Assembly (NCBI GenBank): GCA_050251415.1 | Contig: JBFWMT010000013.1 | Location: 1-45,569 of the forward strand | DNA length: 45,569 nt | Direction: 5' to 3' | From: UBA8514 sp050251415 | GTDB lineage: Bacteria; Bacillota; Clostridia; Lachnospirales; Anaerotignaceae | Part shown: positions 8,754 to 16,556 of the stretch, piece after piece | Layout of the letters: each line of letters opens with the position of its first letter | How positions within the stretch are numbered: the first letter of the stretch is position 1 | Position numbers and translations under genes: made by a program | Notes under the pieces: generated by a model | What the model was told of the DNA's origin: nothing | The model's database searches: none | Seen by the model: the letters and a program-made list of their open reading frames with translations, nothing else

Positions 8754-9494
8754 TTATACTAAAATAAATTTTTGCGTAAGATCATTTAAATCCTGAATCT
8801 CCTCATTTTTTTCATCCTTTTGAATATTCTCTGGCTCTGACTCATCCTCATTAGCAACAATTACATCCTTGCTTTGGTTTGTACTTTCGTTTGCACTTTG
8901 TATTGTATCTGTAATTGTGCCCATCATATTTTGATTTACACTGCTTATACTACACTTTAGGTCCGTTAGATTTTGCTTTTTAATTTCTGATGCATGTAAG
9001 CCATCCTTTTTAATTTCTTTACTCCAAGTATTTGCCTGATTCTCCATCTTAGTTTTAACATTGGCAAGTATTTTTATCTGCTCCATGCTTCCGCTTAACG
9101 TAAGCATATCTCTATTCTTTTTTTCTGTAATTTCCTGTTTTGTTGTTGCTTCATCAGGCTTTTGGGTATCTTCCTTGCCTGTAATTTCCTCCGCCTGTTT
9201 AGACATGGTTTGAGTAATTTCTTCGTCTATTAACTGCAATTGCTCCTCATATGCCTCAATCTGTGGCTTTATGTCTGCCAGTTCACCACCTTTTTCAAGT
9301 GTTTTGCCAATCAGTTCATTTTTCATGTCAGTAACATTTTGCTTTCGCTGCATAAGCGAATCAAGCATACTTGATGAATCTGAATTCCCACCGTTCTTAG
9401 TTTCACCGCTTTCCTTTTCTATTGATTTATTTTGTCCTGCACGAATAATATTTAAAAACCCATTTGATTGCAAAGAACTATTATTTACACGCAT
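8754..9494 (-). CDS. Coiled-coil protein of unknown function, flagellar-type promoter
   Basis: The product has 246 residues, is very polar (Lys/Glu/Gln/Asn-rich), and lacks membrane segments. Heptad-like helical sequence runs from about 50 to 115 and 130 to 190. The N-terminus MRVNNSSLQS resembles the start of flagellin-type and other type III export substrates in Clostridia, but the rest is not flagellin. The start is chosen at 9494: an upstream in-frame ATG at 9551 would lie before the perfect sigma-28 -10 box at 9532-9539, so it would not be on the transcript. A GGAG lies 10 bases upstream of the chosen start. Function is unknown; a cytosolic or exported helper of motility is only a guess. 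The GntR gene follows after 13 bases. Confidence 0.75.
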   Translation of the reverse strand: MRVNNSSLQSNGFLNIIRAGQNKSIEKESGETKNGGNSDSSSMLDSLMQRKQNVTDMKNELIGKTLEKGGELADIKPQIEAYEEQLQLIDEEITQTMSKQAEEITGKEDTQKPDEATTKQEITEKKNRDMLTLSGSMEQIKILANVKTKMENQANTWSKEIKKDGLHASEIKKQNLTDLKCSISSVNQNMMGTITDTIQSANESTNQSKDVIVANEDESEPENIQKDEKNEEIQDLNDLTQKFILV

Positions 9495-9531
9495 AGTTAC
9501 ACATCTCCAATTATTTTTATATTTACATAAT

Positions 9532-9557
9532 ATATCGGCAGATTCATTCATAATGTA
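9532..9557 (-). promoter_or_regulatory. Sigma-28 promoter of the coiled-coil gene
   Basis: On the minus strand TACA (9554-9557), a 14-base spacer, and GCCGATAT (9532-9539), which is a perfect match to the flagellar sigma -10 consensus. The predicted transcript start is about 30 bases before the ATG at 9494. Confidence 0.7.
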
Positions 9558-9611
9558 ACATTTTTTATAAGATTACTTATATATCCATCATTTAACAATT
9601 ACAATTTTAAT

Positions 9612-9656
9612 AATAAAAAAGCATATTCGCCAAGTATAAATACTCTTTGAATATGC
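9612..9656 (-). terminator. Rho-independent terminator of the ABC transporter operon
   Basis: On the minus strand GCATATTC (9649-9656) pairs with GAATATGC (9621-9628), enclosing a second small stem (AGTAT/ATACT). Six T residues follow. It lies 10 bases past the ATPase stop codon. Confidence 0.85.
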
Positions 9657-9665
9657 CTATATTTC

Positions 9666-10463
9666 TTATTTTGCAAGCATCATTCTATCGTTAGCAAATT
9701 CGTCGCCACTTGCCATTTCAAACTTTTTAAGTAAATCACTTACCTCAAGTTTTGCCTTTTCTTCTCCTGCCACATCATAAATTATGTTTCCCTCGTGCAT
9801 CATTATAAGCCTGTTGCCAAGCCTTATCGCATCCTTCATATTATGGGTTACCATAAGGGATGTAAGCTGAAATTCTTCTATAATACTTTTTGTAAGATTA
9901 AGAACATTATGTGCTGTTTTTGGGTCAAGTGCCGCTGTATGTTCATCCAAAAGCAATAAATCAGGCTTTTTAAGGGTTGCCATAAGCAATGTAAGTGCCT
10001 GCCTTTGTCCGCCAGAAAGCAGACCCACCTTAGATGTCATTCTAGTATCAAGACCAAGGCCAAGTATTTTAAGCTTTTCGGTAAAAAATACTTTTTCCTC
10101 TTTTGTTATGCCCCATTTTAGGCTTCTTTTTTCACCTCGTCGGTAAGCTAGGGCCATATTTTCTTGTATTTCCATCCCCGCCGCTGTTCCTCGCATAGGG
10201 TCTTGAAAAACACGACCAATATATTTTGCTCTTTTAAATTCAGGCTCTCTTGAAATATTGTTTCCATCAATAATTATTTCGCCCGCATCAATGGGATAAA
10301 CGCCCGCCACCATGTTAAGCATAGTGGACTTTCCTGCACCGTTACCACCTATGATTGTAACAAACTCACCTGGGTTCAGATGAAGATTTATTCCACAAAG
10401 GGCTTTTTTTTCATTTATAGTACCCTTGTTAAAGGTTTTTTGCACATTAGAAAGCTTTAACAT
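9666..10463 (-). CDS. ABC transporter ATP-binding protein (TrpXYZ type)
   Basis: The product has 265 residues, a normal length for a single ATPase domain. Walker A is GGNGAGKST (about 38-46), the signature is LSGGQRQ (about 149-155) and Walker B is LLLLDEH (about 169-175). The Glu after the Walker B Asp is the catalytic base. The cytosolic ATPase energises the permease encoded just upstream: the permease stop and this ATG overlap as TAATG, so translation is coupled. The subfamily is the one that pairs with PF04392-type binding proteins, some of which transport tryptophan in streptococci. Substrate here is unproven. Confidence 0.92.
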   Translation of the reverse strand: MLKLSNVQKTFNKGTINEKKALCGINLHLNPGEFVTIIGGNGAGKSTMLNMVAGVYPIDAGEIIIDGNNISREPEFKRAKYIGRVFQDPMRGTAAGMEIQENMALAYRRGEKRSLKWGITKEEKVFFTEKLKILGLGLDTRMTSKVGLLSGGQRQALTLLMATLKKPDLLLLDEHTAALDPKTAHNVLNLTKSIIEEFQLTSLMVTHNMKDAIRLGNRLIMMHEGNIIYDVAGEEKAKLEVSDLLKKFEMASGDEFANDRMMLAK

Positions 10464-11377
10464 TATTCATTCCCCCCTTGCGAGTAAGCATTGTTGCTTT
10501 TAATTTTGTTTGCAATAACAGGTACGCCAAGTGCCAGTGCAACAATCACTGCTGATAAAAGTTTCATGTCGTTTGCATCCATTCCCATACGAAGAACCAC
10601 CGCACGAATTACAAAATATACCACACAACCAACTACTGCCGATGTAAGCTTGCTTGCAAATGACCTAAAATGGCTCATAAGCACATTACCAATTACAATA
10701 GCCGCAAGGCCAATTACAATTGCACCTGTACCCATACCTATATCCGCATATTTTTGGCTTTGGCATACCAATGCTCCAGATAAGCCAACAAGACCATTGC
10801 TTACCATAAGGGCAAGCATCTTTGCGAACTTTGTGTTTACACCAAGGGCACGAATCATATCTATGTTATCCCCTGTTGCCCTAAGTGCACTGCCAATTTC
10901 CGTGCCAAAAAACCAGTACAGTGCCGCAATAATTATAACGGCAATAATAATCCCCATTATAAGAGATACCTGAGATTGCTTAAGGCCTGTCATAGCAACA
11001 AAATCAGTAAAAACATTGCTTACATTAAGTAATGGAATATTACTTTTACCAACAATACGCAAATTAACGGACCAAAGGCCTATTTGCGTTAATATCCCTG
11101 CTAAAATAGCTGGAATTTCAAACACATTGTGTAAAAAACCTGTAACCATACCAGCCATTGCCCCTGCAAAGGCCGCAATAAGCAGTGCCATCCACGGGTT
11201 TACTCCCTTATTCACAACCATTACGGCACAAACACAGCCACCAAGGGCAAAGCTTCCGTCAACCGTAAGGTCTGCTATATTTAAGATTTTATAAGTAATA
11301 AAAACACCAAGAACCATTATGCCCCATAATACGCCTTGTGAAACCGCACCTTGAATTGACAGTAAAAAAGCACTCAT
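10463..11377 (-). CDS. ABC transporter permease (TrpXYZ type)
   Basis: The product has 304 residues with about eight or nine hydrophobic segments, of the BPD_transp_2 class related to branched-chain amino-acid and sugar permeases. A helix-rich loop with GSALRATGDNIDMIRALGVN (about residues 185-204) is the conserved cytoplasmic coupling region that contacts the ATPase. The start at 11377 is preferred over the in-frame ATG at 11446 because GGGGAG lies eight bases before it and the longer form adds a charged N-terminus typical of a false extension. It forms the membrane pore with the ATPase at 9666-10463 and the lipoprotein at 11461-12432. Confidence 0.9.
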   Translation of the reverse strand: MSAFLLSIQGAVSQGVLWGIMVLGVFITYKILNIADLTVDGSFALGGCVCAVMVVNKGVNPWMALLIAAFAGAMAGMVTGFLHNVFEIPAILAGILTQIGLWSVNLRIVGKSNIPLLNVSNVFTDFVAMTGLKQSQVSLIMGIIIAVIIIAALYWFFGTEIGSALRATGDNIDMIRALGVNTKFAKMLALMVSNGLVGLSGALVCQSQKYADIGMGTGAIVIGLAAIVIGNVLMSHFRSFASKLTSAVVGCVVYFVIRAVVLRMGMDANDMKLLSAVIVALALGVPVIANKIKSNNAYSQGGNE

Positions 11378-11406
11378 ATTTTTTCTCCCCATAATATAAC
11401 GCCAAA

Positions 11407-11434
11407 GAGGACGCTCTGTTTTTAGAGCATCCTC
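11407..11434 (-). other. Intercistronic hairpin between binding protein and permease genes
   Basis: On the minus strand an 11-bp stem GAGGATGCTCT / AGAGCGTCCTC with one G-U pair has a six-base loop. Only three T residues follow. Such hairpins between a binding-protein gene and its permease commonly stabilise the upstream message or terminate partially, giving more binding protein than membrane components. That role is inferred. Confidence 0.7.
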
Positions 11435-11460
11435 AAGTATTGACAACCAAATTTTAGAAA

Positions 11461-12432
11461 TTATTTTATTGTTGATACATCAATGCCCAAAGTTTTAGCA
11501 ACTTCTTCATTTACAGTTAAAGCACACTTTTCAGCAGATAAGTATCCGATAGGAGTTTCTGCTGGTGTCGCCTCACCTTTTAAAATTGCAACTGCCTGCT
11601 GACCTGCAAGATATCCAAGTTCATAATAATTTATACCATATGTGCAAAGTCCGCCATTATTAACCATGCCTTCTTCACCACAAATTACAGGTAAATTATT
11701 TTCATTTGCAACCATGCCAACCGTTGTCATCCCTGCTGCAATTGTGTTGTCAGTAGGTGCGTAAATACAATCCACATTACCTATCATGGACTCAACTACC
11801 TGCTGAATTTCGTTTGAGCTTGCAACAGTATAAACCTTGCTTTCAAGGCCTGCATTTTTACAAGCTTCTTCTGCCATCGCAGCCTGAATGTCTGAGTTAG
11901 ACTCTGCTGTACAATAAAGAATGCCAACTGTTTTAGCTTTAGGCAATACCTTCTTTAATAAATCAATCTGCTCTTTAACAGGCGTTAAATCTGATGTTCC
12001 TGTTACGTTTGCCCCAGGTGCGTCGTTAGAAGCAACAAGCCCCGAACCCGCAGGGTCTGTAACTGCTGTAATAACAACTGGTATTTCGGTTGTTGCGCCA
12101 ACAACTGCTTGTGCCGCTGGTGTTGCAATTGCCAAAATAAGGTCACTTCCGTTATTTACTAAAGATTCTGCAATTGTTTGGCAAGCAGACTGGTCGCCAG
12201 ATGCATTCTGCTGGTCTGCCTCGTATTTAATTCCTGCATCCCCAAGGGCGGCAAAAAAGCCCTCGTTCGATGCATCAAGTGCATCATGCTGAACATACTG
12301 AATAACACCAATTTTATATGTAGTATCATCAGTTGCTGGTGCTTCTGCCTGACTTGTTGGAGAGCTTCCTGCACATCCTGCAAGTGCCCCTGCAAGTACA
12401 AGAGTCATAATAATTGAACATATTTTTTTCAT
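11461..12432 (-). CDS. ABC transporter substrate-binding lipoprotein (PF04392 type)
   Basis: The product has 323 residues. Residues 1-20 are a lipoprotein signal ending in the lipobox LAGC, so Cys20 should be acylated and the protein held on the outer face of the membrane. The mature part is a two-lobed binding fold starting YKIGVIQYVQHDALD and resembles TrpX-like binding proteins. The start at 12432 is preferred because AGAGG lies nine bases upstream; in-frame ATG codons further upstream lack a spaced site. It is the first gene of a three-gene operon transcribed from the promoter at 12521-12549. The ligand may be an aromatic amino acid by analogy, but no residue visible here proves that. Confidence 0.9.
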   Translation of the reverse strand: MKKICSIIMTLVLAGALAGCAGSSPTSQAEAPATDDTTYKIGVIQYVQHDALDASNEGFFAALGDAGIKYEADQQNASGDQSACQTIAESLVNNGSDLILAIATPAAQAVVGATTEIPVVITAVTDPAGSGLVASNDAPGANVTGTSDLTPVKEQIDLLKKVLPKAKTVGILYCTAESNSDIQAAMAEEACKNAGLESKVYTVASSNEIQQVVESMIGNVDCIYAPTDNTIAAGMTTVGMVANENNLPVICGEEGMVNNGGLCTYGINYYELGYLAGQQAVAILKGEATPAETPIGYLSAEKCALTVNEEVAKTLGIDVSTIK

Positions 12433-12467
12433 TTTAATCATCCTCTTTTCAAAATGTTGCTTCAGTG

Positions 12468-12501
12468 CATAAAAGCGCCAAAACTTTAGCACATAAAAGC
12501 G
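12468..12501 (-). repeat. Direct repeat in the 5' leader of the ABC operon
   Basis: CATAAAAGCG occurs at 12468-12477 and again at 12492-12501, 24 bases apart, between the promoter and the start codon. The spacing of just over two helical turns is what a dimeric repressor might use, but no regulator is known. Confidence 0.4.
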
Positions 12502-12520
12502 TAAAAGTATTAATGTTGTA

Positions 12521-12549
12521 AGTTTACATCAGATGCCTCACTTTGTCAA
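12521..12549 (-). promoter_or_regulatory. Sigma-A promoter of the ABC transporter operon
   Basis: On the minus strand a consensus TTGACA (12544-12549) and TAAACT (12521-12526) are separated by 17 bases. Confidence 0.75.
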
Positions 12550-12600
12550 TATAACTTTTACATCATAAGCTTAAGAAAACGCTAATTAATTACATTTCTA

Positions 12601-12646
12601 TAAATAATAAAACCGTCCCCATTTATAGTTACCAAAGGGACGGTTT
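12601..12646 (-). terminator. Rho-independent terminator of the 2-oxoacid oxidoreductase operon
   Basis: A perfect 10-bp stem AAACCGTCCC (12610-12619) / GGGACGGTTT (12637-12646) with a T-rich tail on the minus strand, 32 bases after the stop of the gamma-subunit gene. Confidence 0.9.
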
Positions 12647-12678
12647 AATATAAATTCTTTATGTAATTTAATAAACCC

Positions 12679-13203
12679 TTAAACGGTAAAATTGTAACCA
12701 GCTTCAAGTGCCTTTATATTCGCTTCCACCAATGCGGGCTTCATTTTTGCCTTAACAACCTCTCTTGCGTCGTCCAAGGTAACTATATGAAGAGTTTTAA
12801 CAACTGCACCAAGGGCAACCATGTTCGCCGATTTTCCGGTTGCCACTTGGGTAGCAATTGCTGTAAAGGGAATTTCTACAATATTTATATCTTTTCTTGC
12901 TGATTTGCTTGTAATCATAGAACTGTTAACAATAAAAGTTCCATTTGGCTTCACCTTGTTTTCATAGTCCTTAAATGAGCCCTCATCCATAACCAAAATA
13001 GTATCCGCTAATGAAATTACAGGAGAACCCATTTCCTCAGATACAACTACCTGACAGCTGGCACGGCCGCCTCTTTTTTCCTGTCCATAGGCAGGTGAAA
13101 GTGTAACTGAAAGACCTTTTTTTGCCGCCGCAGTACAAACCATTTTACCCATAAGTATTGTACCCTGTCCGCCAATACCAGAAAATATCAATTCACTTTT
13201 CAT
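12679..13203 (-). CDS. 2-oxoacid:ferredoxin oxidoreductase, gamma subunit
   Basis: The product has 174 residues and corresponds to the gamma domain of the pyruvate/2-oxoacid:ferredoxin oxidoreductase family, with the typical opening SGIGGQGTILMGKM and the EKRGG(R) motif near residues 40-45. This subunit helps bind coenzyme A and completes the complex that converts a 2-oxo acid plus CoA and oxidised ferredoxin to acyl-CoA, CO2 and reduced ferredoxin. The start at 13203 has GGAGG nine bases upstream; the GTG three codons earlier abuts that site and is rejected. It begins one base after the beta-subunit stop, so translation is coupled. It is the last gene of a delta-alpha-beta-gamma operon. Confidence 0.9.
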   Translation of the reverse strand: MKSELIFSGIGGQGTILMGKMVCTAAAKKGLSVTLSPAYGQEKRGGRASCQVVVSEEMGSPVISLADTILVMDEGSFKDYENKVKPNGTFIVNSSMITSKSARKDINIVEIPFTAIATQVATGKSANMVALGAVVKTLHIVTLDDAREVVKAKMKPALVEANIKALEAGYNFTV

Positions 13204-13204
13204 A

Positions 13205-13951
13205 TCATTCACCCTCCTTTGGTGCTTTAAATACGCCTAAAGGATATTGCTTAATCACAACATCGTCTATCCATTTAAGGGCTTCCACAGGCTTCATTTC
13301 CCATCCGGTAGGGCATGGAGAAACAACTTCCACAAAGCTTAACCCCTCCCCTGCCAACTGATAGTCAAATGCTTTTTTAATTGCAGCTTTTGTTTTTCTA
13401 ACATTTGAAGGGTTTGTTACTGTAACTCTCTCACTATAGTGGCAACCTGGAATTCCTGCAATAATCTCTGCCATGTTAACAGGGTTTCCTGTGTACTCCA
13501 CTCCACGTCCGTAAGGAGATGTGGTTGTTTTCTGACCCATTAGTGTTGTAGGCGCCATCTGTCCGCCTGTCATACCGTAAATTGCATTGTTTACAAATAT
13601 AACAGTAAATTTTTCGCCCCTAATTGCGGAATGCATAATCTCACTCATACCTTCGGAAACCATATCCCCGTCTCCTTGGTATACAATTACAAGGTTGTCT
13701 GTCAAAGCCCTTTTAATACCCGTTCCTACTGCTGGTGCACGTCCGTGCAGTGCACAAATACTGTCTACCTTGTAGTATTTATCAGCGTAAACTGAACATC
13801 CAATAGGCCAAACAAAAATGGATTTTTCTTGAAGCTTATTTTCTTCTATAATTTCGCCAATTAATCTATTTATTATGCCGTGACCACAGCCACCGCAATA
13901 TTTCATGTATTCATCTGTAAAGACCTCAGGTCTTTTATAAACTATGCTCAT
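13205..13951 (-). CDS. 2-oxoacid:ferredoxin oxidoreductase, beta (TPP-binding) subunit
   Basis: The product has 248 residues. It carries the thiamine-diphosphate motif from GDGDMVSEG to NNAIYGMTGGQ (about residues 90-128), which holds the Mg ion and pyrophosphate. The CGGCGHG near the N-terminus supplies cysteines typical of this subunit. The catalytic cofactor decarboxylates the 2-oxo acid at the interface with the alpha subunit. The start at 13951 is chosen because GGAGG lies eight bases upstream; a GTG three codons earlier lies too close to the site. Sequence alone does not decide between 2-oxoglutarate, 2-oxoisovalerate or pyruvate as substrate. Confidence 0.92.
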   Translation of the reverse strand: MSIVYKRPEVFTDEYMKYCGGCGHGIINRLIGEIIEENKLQEKSIFVWPIGCSVYADKYYKVDSICALHGRAPAVGTGIKRALTDNLVIVYQGDGDMVSEGMSEIMHSAIRGEKFTVIFVNNAIYGMTGGQMAPTTLMGQKTTTSPYGRGVEYTGNPVNMAEIIAGIPGCHYSERVTVTNPSNVRKTKAAIKKAFDYQLAGEGLSFVEVVSPCPTGWEMKPVEALKWIDDVVIKQYPLGVFKAPKEGE

Positions 13952-13969
13952 TTCTTCCACCTCCCAAGA

Positions 13970-15016
13970 TTATCCTTTATAAAGCTCACACATTTTCTCA
14001 CATAACTCAACAGGCGTTGGTGTTATGCCGCCAAGTCTGCCGTAAAATTGAACCGCGTTTTTATCTTTAACAGAAAGCTTCACATCTTCAACCATTTGCC
14101 CTGAACTAAGCTCAACCACAAAGAATTTTTTATTTTCAAGGTTTTCAAATGCTTTTTCAGGGAAAGGCCACAAAGTAATAGGTCTAATAAGTCCAACTTT
14201 AAGTCCTTTTTCTTCTGCAAGCTTCATCGCTGTCATGCAAACTCTTGAAAGAACACCGTAGGCAACCACAATAATATCTGCGCTCTCTACGTTCATTTCT
14301 TCCCATCTTTGCTCTGTTTCTTTAATTTCGTTGAATTTTTTCTGCAATTTAAGGTTAAAGGCTTCCCATTGCTCTGGGCCGTCACCACAGGTTGTAATAT
14401 CATTGTGCGGTCTTCCCTTTGCTCCGTCTACCGCCCATGGCATTCTTTCTGGGCCGCTTGTTCTTTCAGGAAGCTCTACAGATTCCATCATTTTTGAAAG
14501 CATACCATCACTTGCAACTACCACTGGATTAAGGTACTTTTCCGCAAGCTCAAAAGATAGCGGTGCAAAATCTGCAAATTCCTGTACTGAATAAGGCGCA
14601 AGAACGATAGTTCTGTAATCACCGTGTCCGCCACCCTTTGTAAGCTGGAAGTAATCTCCCTGTGCGCCAAGAATTTCGCCGTCTGCGGGGCCCGGACGCA
14701 TAACATCCACAATTACTGAAGGAAGACTTGCTGCTGCCATATAGCTCATAGCCTCACAGCCAAGGGAAAAACCAGGGCCACTGGTAGCTGTCATCCCTCT
14801 TTTCCCTGTTGCCGCAACACCTGCTATCATATTAAAGGCTGCAACCTCTGTTTCAGCTTGAATAAATGTAAGCCCCTCTGATGGAGCTTTTTTTGCGTAA
14901 TACTCAGGCATTTCACTTGATGGTGTTATAGGATAACCAAAAAAGTATTTACAGCCTGAACGAATAGCAGCTTCTGCAAAGGCTTCATTTCCCTGCATAA
15001 AAACTTTATCACCCAT
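13970..15016 (-). CDS. vorB: 2-oxoacid:ferredoxin oxidoreductase, alpha subunit (VorB-like)
   Basis: The product has 348 residues, normal for the separate alpha subunit. It has the conserved GNEAFAEAAIRSGC opening, the FGYPITPSSEMPE segment, the AETEVAAFNMIAGVAATGKRGMT core and the GGGHGDYR loop. This arrangement is the one usually named VorB (3-methyl-2-oxobutanoate:ferredoxin oxidoreductase), acting on oxo acids from Val, Leu and Ile or on broader substrates. A position downstream of the ferredoxin gene, with an AGGAGGAG site seven bases before ATG at 15016, argues against the longer start at 15046. Regulation is suggested by the operator at 15287-15301. Assignment to the family is firm; exact oxo-acid preference is inferred. 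Confidence 0.88.
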   Translation of the reverse strand: MGDKVFMQGNEAFAEAAIRSGCKYFFGYPITPSSEMPEYYAKKAPSEGLTFIQAETEVAAFNMIAGVAATGKRGMTATSGPGFSLGCEAMSYMAAASLPSVIVDVMRPGPADGEILGAQGDYFQLTKGGGHGDYRTIVLAPYSVQEFADFAPLSFELAEKYLNPVVVASDGMLSKMMESVELPERTSGPERMPWAVDGAKGRPHNDITTCGDGPEQWEAFNLKLQKKFNEIKETEQRWEEMNVESADIIVVAYGVLSRVCMTAMKLAEEKGLKVGLIRPITLWPFPEKAFENLENKKFFVVELSSGQMVEDVKLSVKDKNAVQFYGRLGGITPTPVELCEKMCELYKG

Positions 15017-15029
15017 TTTTCTTCTCCTC

Positions 15030-15242
15030 CTATACGTCTTTTTCAACTGTTATTGCACCCTCTGGGCACATAATTGCACAAATTCCACAAGCAATACAAT
15101 TTGTTAAATCTGCCGCCTCCACTGCGTAATAACCCTTTTTATTTACACTGCCACTTTTTTTAAGAATCGTTTTTTTGGGACAGAAGTTCATACAATACTC
15201 ACATTCCTTGCACATTTCACGGTCCACCGTAACACGGTTCAT
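15030..15242 (-). CDS. 2-oxoacid:ferredoxin oxidoreductase, delta subunit (2[4Fe-4S] ferredoxin)
   Basis: The product has 70 residues with two ferredoxin motifs, CKECEYCMNFCP and CIACGICAIMCP, each with CxxCxxCxxxCP spacing. It passes electrons from the thiamine centre to external ferredoxin. The start at 15242 has GGAG eight bases upstream, whereas a GTG at 15251 overlaps that site. It is the first gene of the operon; the alpha subunit follows after 13 bases. A strong sigma-A promoter and a 15-bp palindrome lie upstream. Confidence 0.92.
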   Translation of the reverse strand: MNRVTVDREMCKECEYCMNFCPKKTILKKSGSVNKKGYYAVEAADLTNCIACGICAIMCPEGAITVEKDV

Positions 15243-15286
15243 AGCCTTCACTCCTTTTTAACTTAACCCTAGTTATAATTTAAATA

Positions 15287-15301
15287 TTCTAATATGTAGA
15301 A
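15287..15301. promoter_or_regulatory. Palindromic operator, oxidoreductase operon side
   Basis: TTCTAATATGTAGAA is an inverted repeat TTCTA-N5-TAGAA. It starts 24 bases downstream of the -10 box of the oxidoreductase promoter, inside the transcribed leader. Near-identical sites lie at 15426-15440, 17524-17538 and 17665-17679. Binding by the adjacent IclR protein is inferred. Confidence 0.75.
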
Positions 15302-15324
15302 CGCCTTTCTGTTTTTGCTCTTTT

Positions 15325-15353
15325 ATTTTATATTCCATCCATCATATTGTCAA
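15325..15353 (-). promoter_or_regulatory. Sigma-A promoter of the oxidoreductase operon
   Basis: On the minus strand TTGACA (15348-15353), 17 bases, TAAAAT (15325-15330). This is near consensus, so the operon is probably strong unless repressed. Confidence 0.8.
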
Positions 15354-15386
15354 TAATACTTTCAACACAATTTTAAGTAAAAACTC

Positions 15387-15415
15387 TTTACTTTTTTAGG
15401 CAAAATCTATATAAT
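15387..15415 (+). promoter_or_regulatory. Sigma-A promoter of the IclR gene
   Basis: TTTACT (15387-15392), 17 bases, consensus TATAAT (15410-15415). The operator at 15426-15440 begins 11 bases after the -10 box and overlaps the first transcribed bases, the usual place for autorepression. Confidence 0.75.
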
Positions 15416-15425
15416 AGTACCTACA

Positions 15426-15440
15426 TTCTAATATTTGGAA
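15426..15440. promoter_or_regulatory. Palindromic operator, IclR gene side
   Basis: TTCTAATATTTGGAA, the same TTCTR-N5-TRGAA palindrome as at 15287-15301 with one weaker half-site. Confidence 0.7.
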
Positions 15441-15468
15441 CAATTACTATCAGAGAGGATGATAATTT

Positions 15469-16263
15469 ATGGACAGCTTTGAGCATGTTCCTAAATACCC
15501 TGTACAAACATTAAGCAAGGCACTTGATATTTTAAATTATATTAAAGAAAATAACTCTACTGAGGGCACTAGCATAAGTGAAATAAGCAAGGCGCTTGAC
15601 ATGGGAAAAAGCGGAGTTCACCGCCTGCTGGATACCCTTATGGCCTATGGATATGTAGAAAAAACCAATGTAAATTCCACCGCCTACCGCCTTGGCTGGG
15701 GTCTTTTTGATGTTGGCAATGCCGTACCAAAACAGCACACCCTTAATAGCACAAGCTATATTCCTGCCGTTGAAAAACTATGTAATATGTTTTCAGAAAC
15801 TGTTAATTTGGGTGTATTAAACAACCACGAAACTGTAATTATTTGCAAAATAGAGCCTAACATTAAGCTACGCACAAATACGCAGGTAGGCGAGCGAGAA
15901 CCTCTTTATGCAACCGCCCTTGGTAAGCTTTTTATGTGCGACTTTTCTAAAGAGGAGCTTGCATGGTACTTTGAAAACACCGAAATCGAGCAGCTTGCCA
16001 CAAATACAATAACAACCCTTGATGCAATGAAAAAAGAGCTTAGACTGATTAAAAACCAGAACTATGCCCTTGATAACGAAGAATATTTTGATGGAATGAT
16101 TTGTTTTGCCATGCCCATTAAAGATTTTACAGGAAAAAATGTATCTGGAATAAGTATAAGTGGTCCCGCAAAACGAATGACCAAAGAAAAACTTAACAAT
16201 ATACATCTTTGCCTAACCCAAACTTGCCGAGAGCTTTCTGCCTTTTTGGGCTACAATGACTAA
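15469..16263 (+). CDS. IclR-family transcriptional regulator
   Basis: The product has 264 residues. The N-terminal winged helix (about 10-75) contains TSISEISKALDMGKSGVHRLLDTL, the DNA-recognition part of the family. The C-terminal effector domain (about 95-260) has the conserved ATALGKLFM segment and closing SISGPAKRMT. IclR proteins bind short palindromes and respond to small organic acids or acyl compounds. It is divergent from the oxidoreductase operon, and its intergenic region carries two copies of a 15-bp palindrome that also flanks the acl promoter, so it probably controls all three units. Repressor or activator mode cannot be decided from sequence, although sites downstream of promoters favour repression. 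GAGAGG upstream supports ATG at 15469. Confidence 0.92.
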   Translation: MDSFEHVPKYPVQTLSKALDILNYIKENNSTEGTSISEISKALDMGKSGVHRLLDTLMAYGYVEKTNVNSTAYRLGWGLFDVGNAVPKQHTLNSTSYIPAVEKLCNMFSETVNLGVLNNHETVIICKIEPNIKLRTNTQVGEREPLYATALGKLFMCDFSKEELAWYFENTEIEQLATNTITTLDAMKKELRLIKNQNYALDNEEYFDGMICFAMPIKDFTGKNVSGISISGPAKRMTKEKLNNIHLCLTQTCRELSAFLGYND

Positions 16264-16269
16264 AAATTT

Positions 16270-16483
16270 AGACAAAAACCCTTGGGCGTTGCCCAAACCC
16301 ACTTGCTTTTTGAAAAAAGCAAGACCAAAAACTTTTGTTAAAACCGCATATTCATGCGGTTTTAGATGGGTCAATGTGGTAATGGCAAAGAAGTGCCATC
16401 TGTCCGTAGGACAGCTTTGCAAAGCAAAGTACTGACAGGAAACCCTTATGGGTGTTTGAGGGCAAAGCCCTCATGGTTTTTAC
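16270..16483. repeat. Interspersed palindromic element, copy A
   Basis: About 214 bases starting just past the IclR stop. Imperfect terminal inverted repeats (16271-16294 and 16460-16482) enclose a core that is almost identical to copies at 40.5 and 44.0 kb: a TTGGGC/GCCCAA hairpin, then CTTGCTTTTTGAAAAAAGCAAG, then in copies A and B a CCGCAT/ATGCGG hairpin. Copy A alone holds an extra block of small hairpins at about 16372-16440. It lies between convergent genes. Short reading frames within it look spurious. Confidence 0.8.
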
Positions 16484-16491
16484 TTTTTTAC

Positions 16492-16532
16492 AAAAAAGAG
16501 ATACAGATATGGCTGTCTGTACCTCTTTTTTT
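16492..16532. terminator. Bidirectional terminator between the IclR and acl genes
   Basis: An 11-bp stem AGAGATACAGA / TCTGTACCTCT is flanked by six A residues on one side and seven T residues on the other. On the minus strand the one irregular pair becomes G-U. It can end both the IclR transcript and the acl operon. Confidence 0.85.
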
Positions 16533-16556
16533 ATAGGGTGTTTTTAGTTTATTAAT

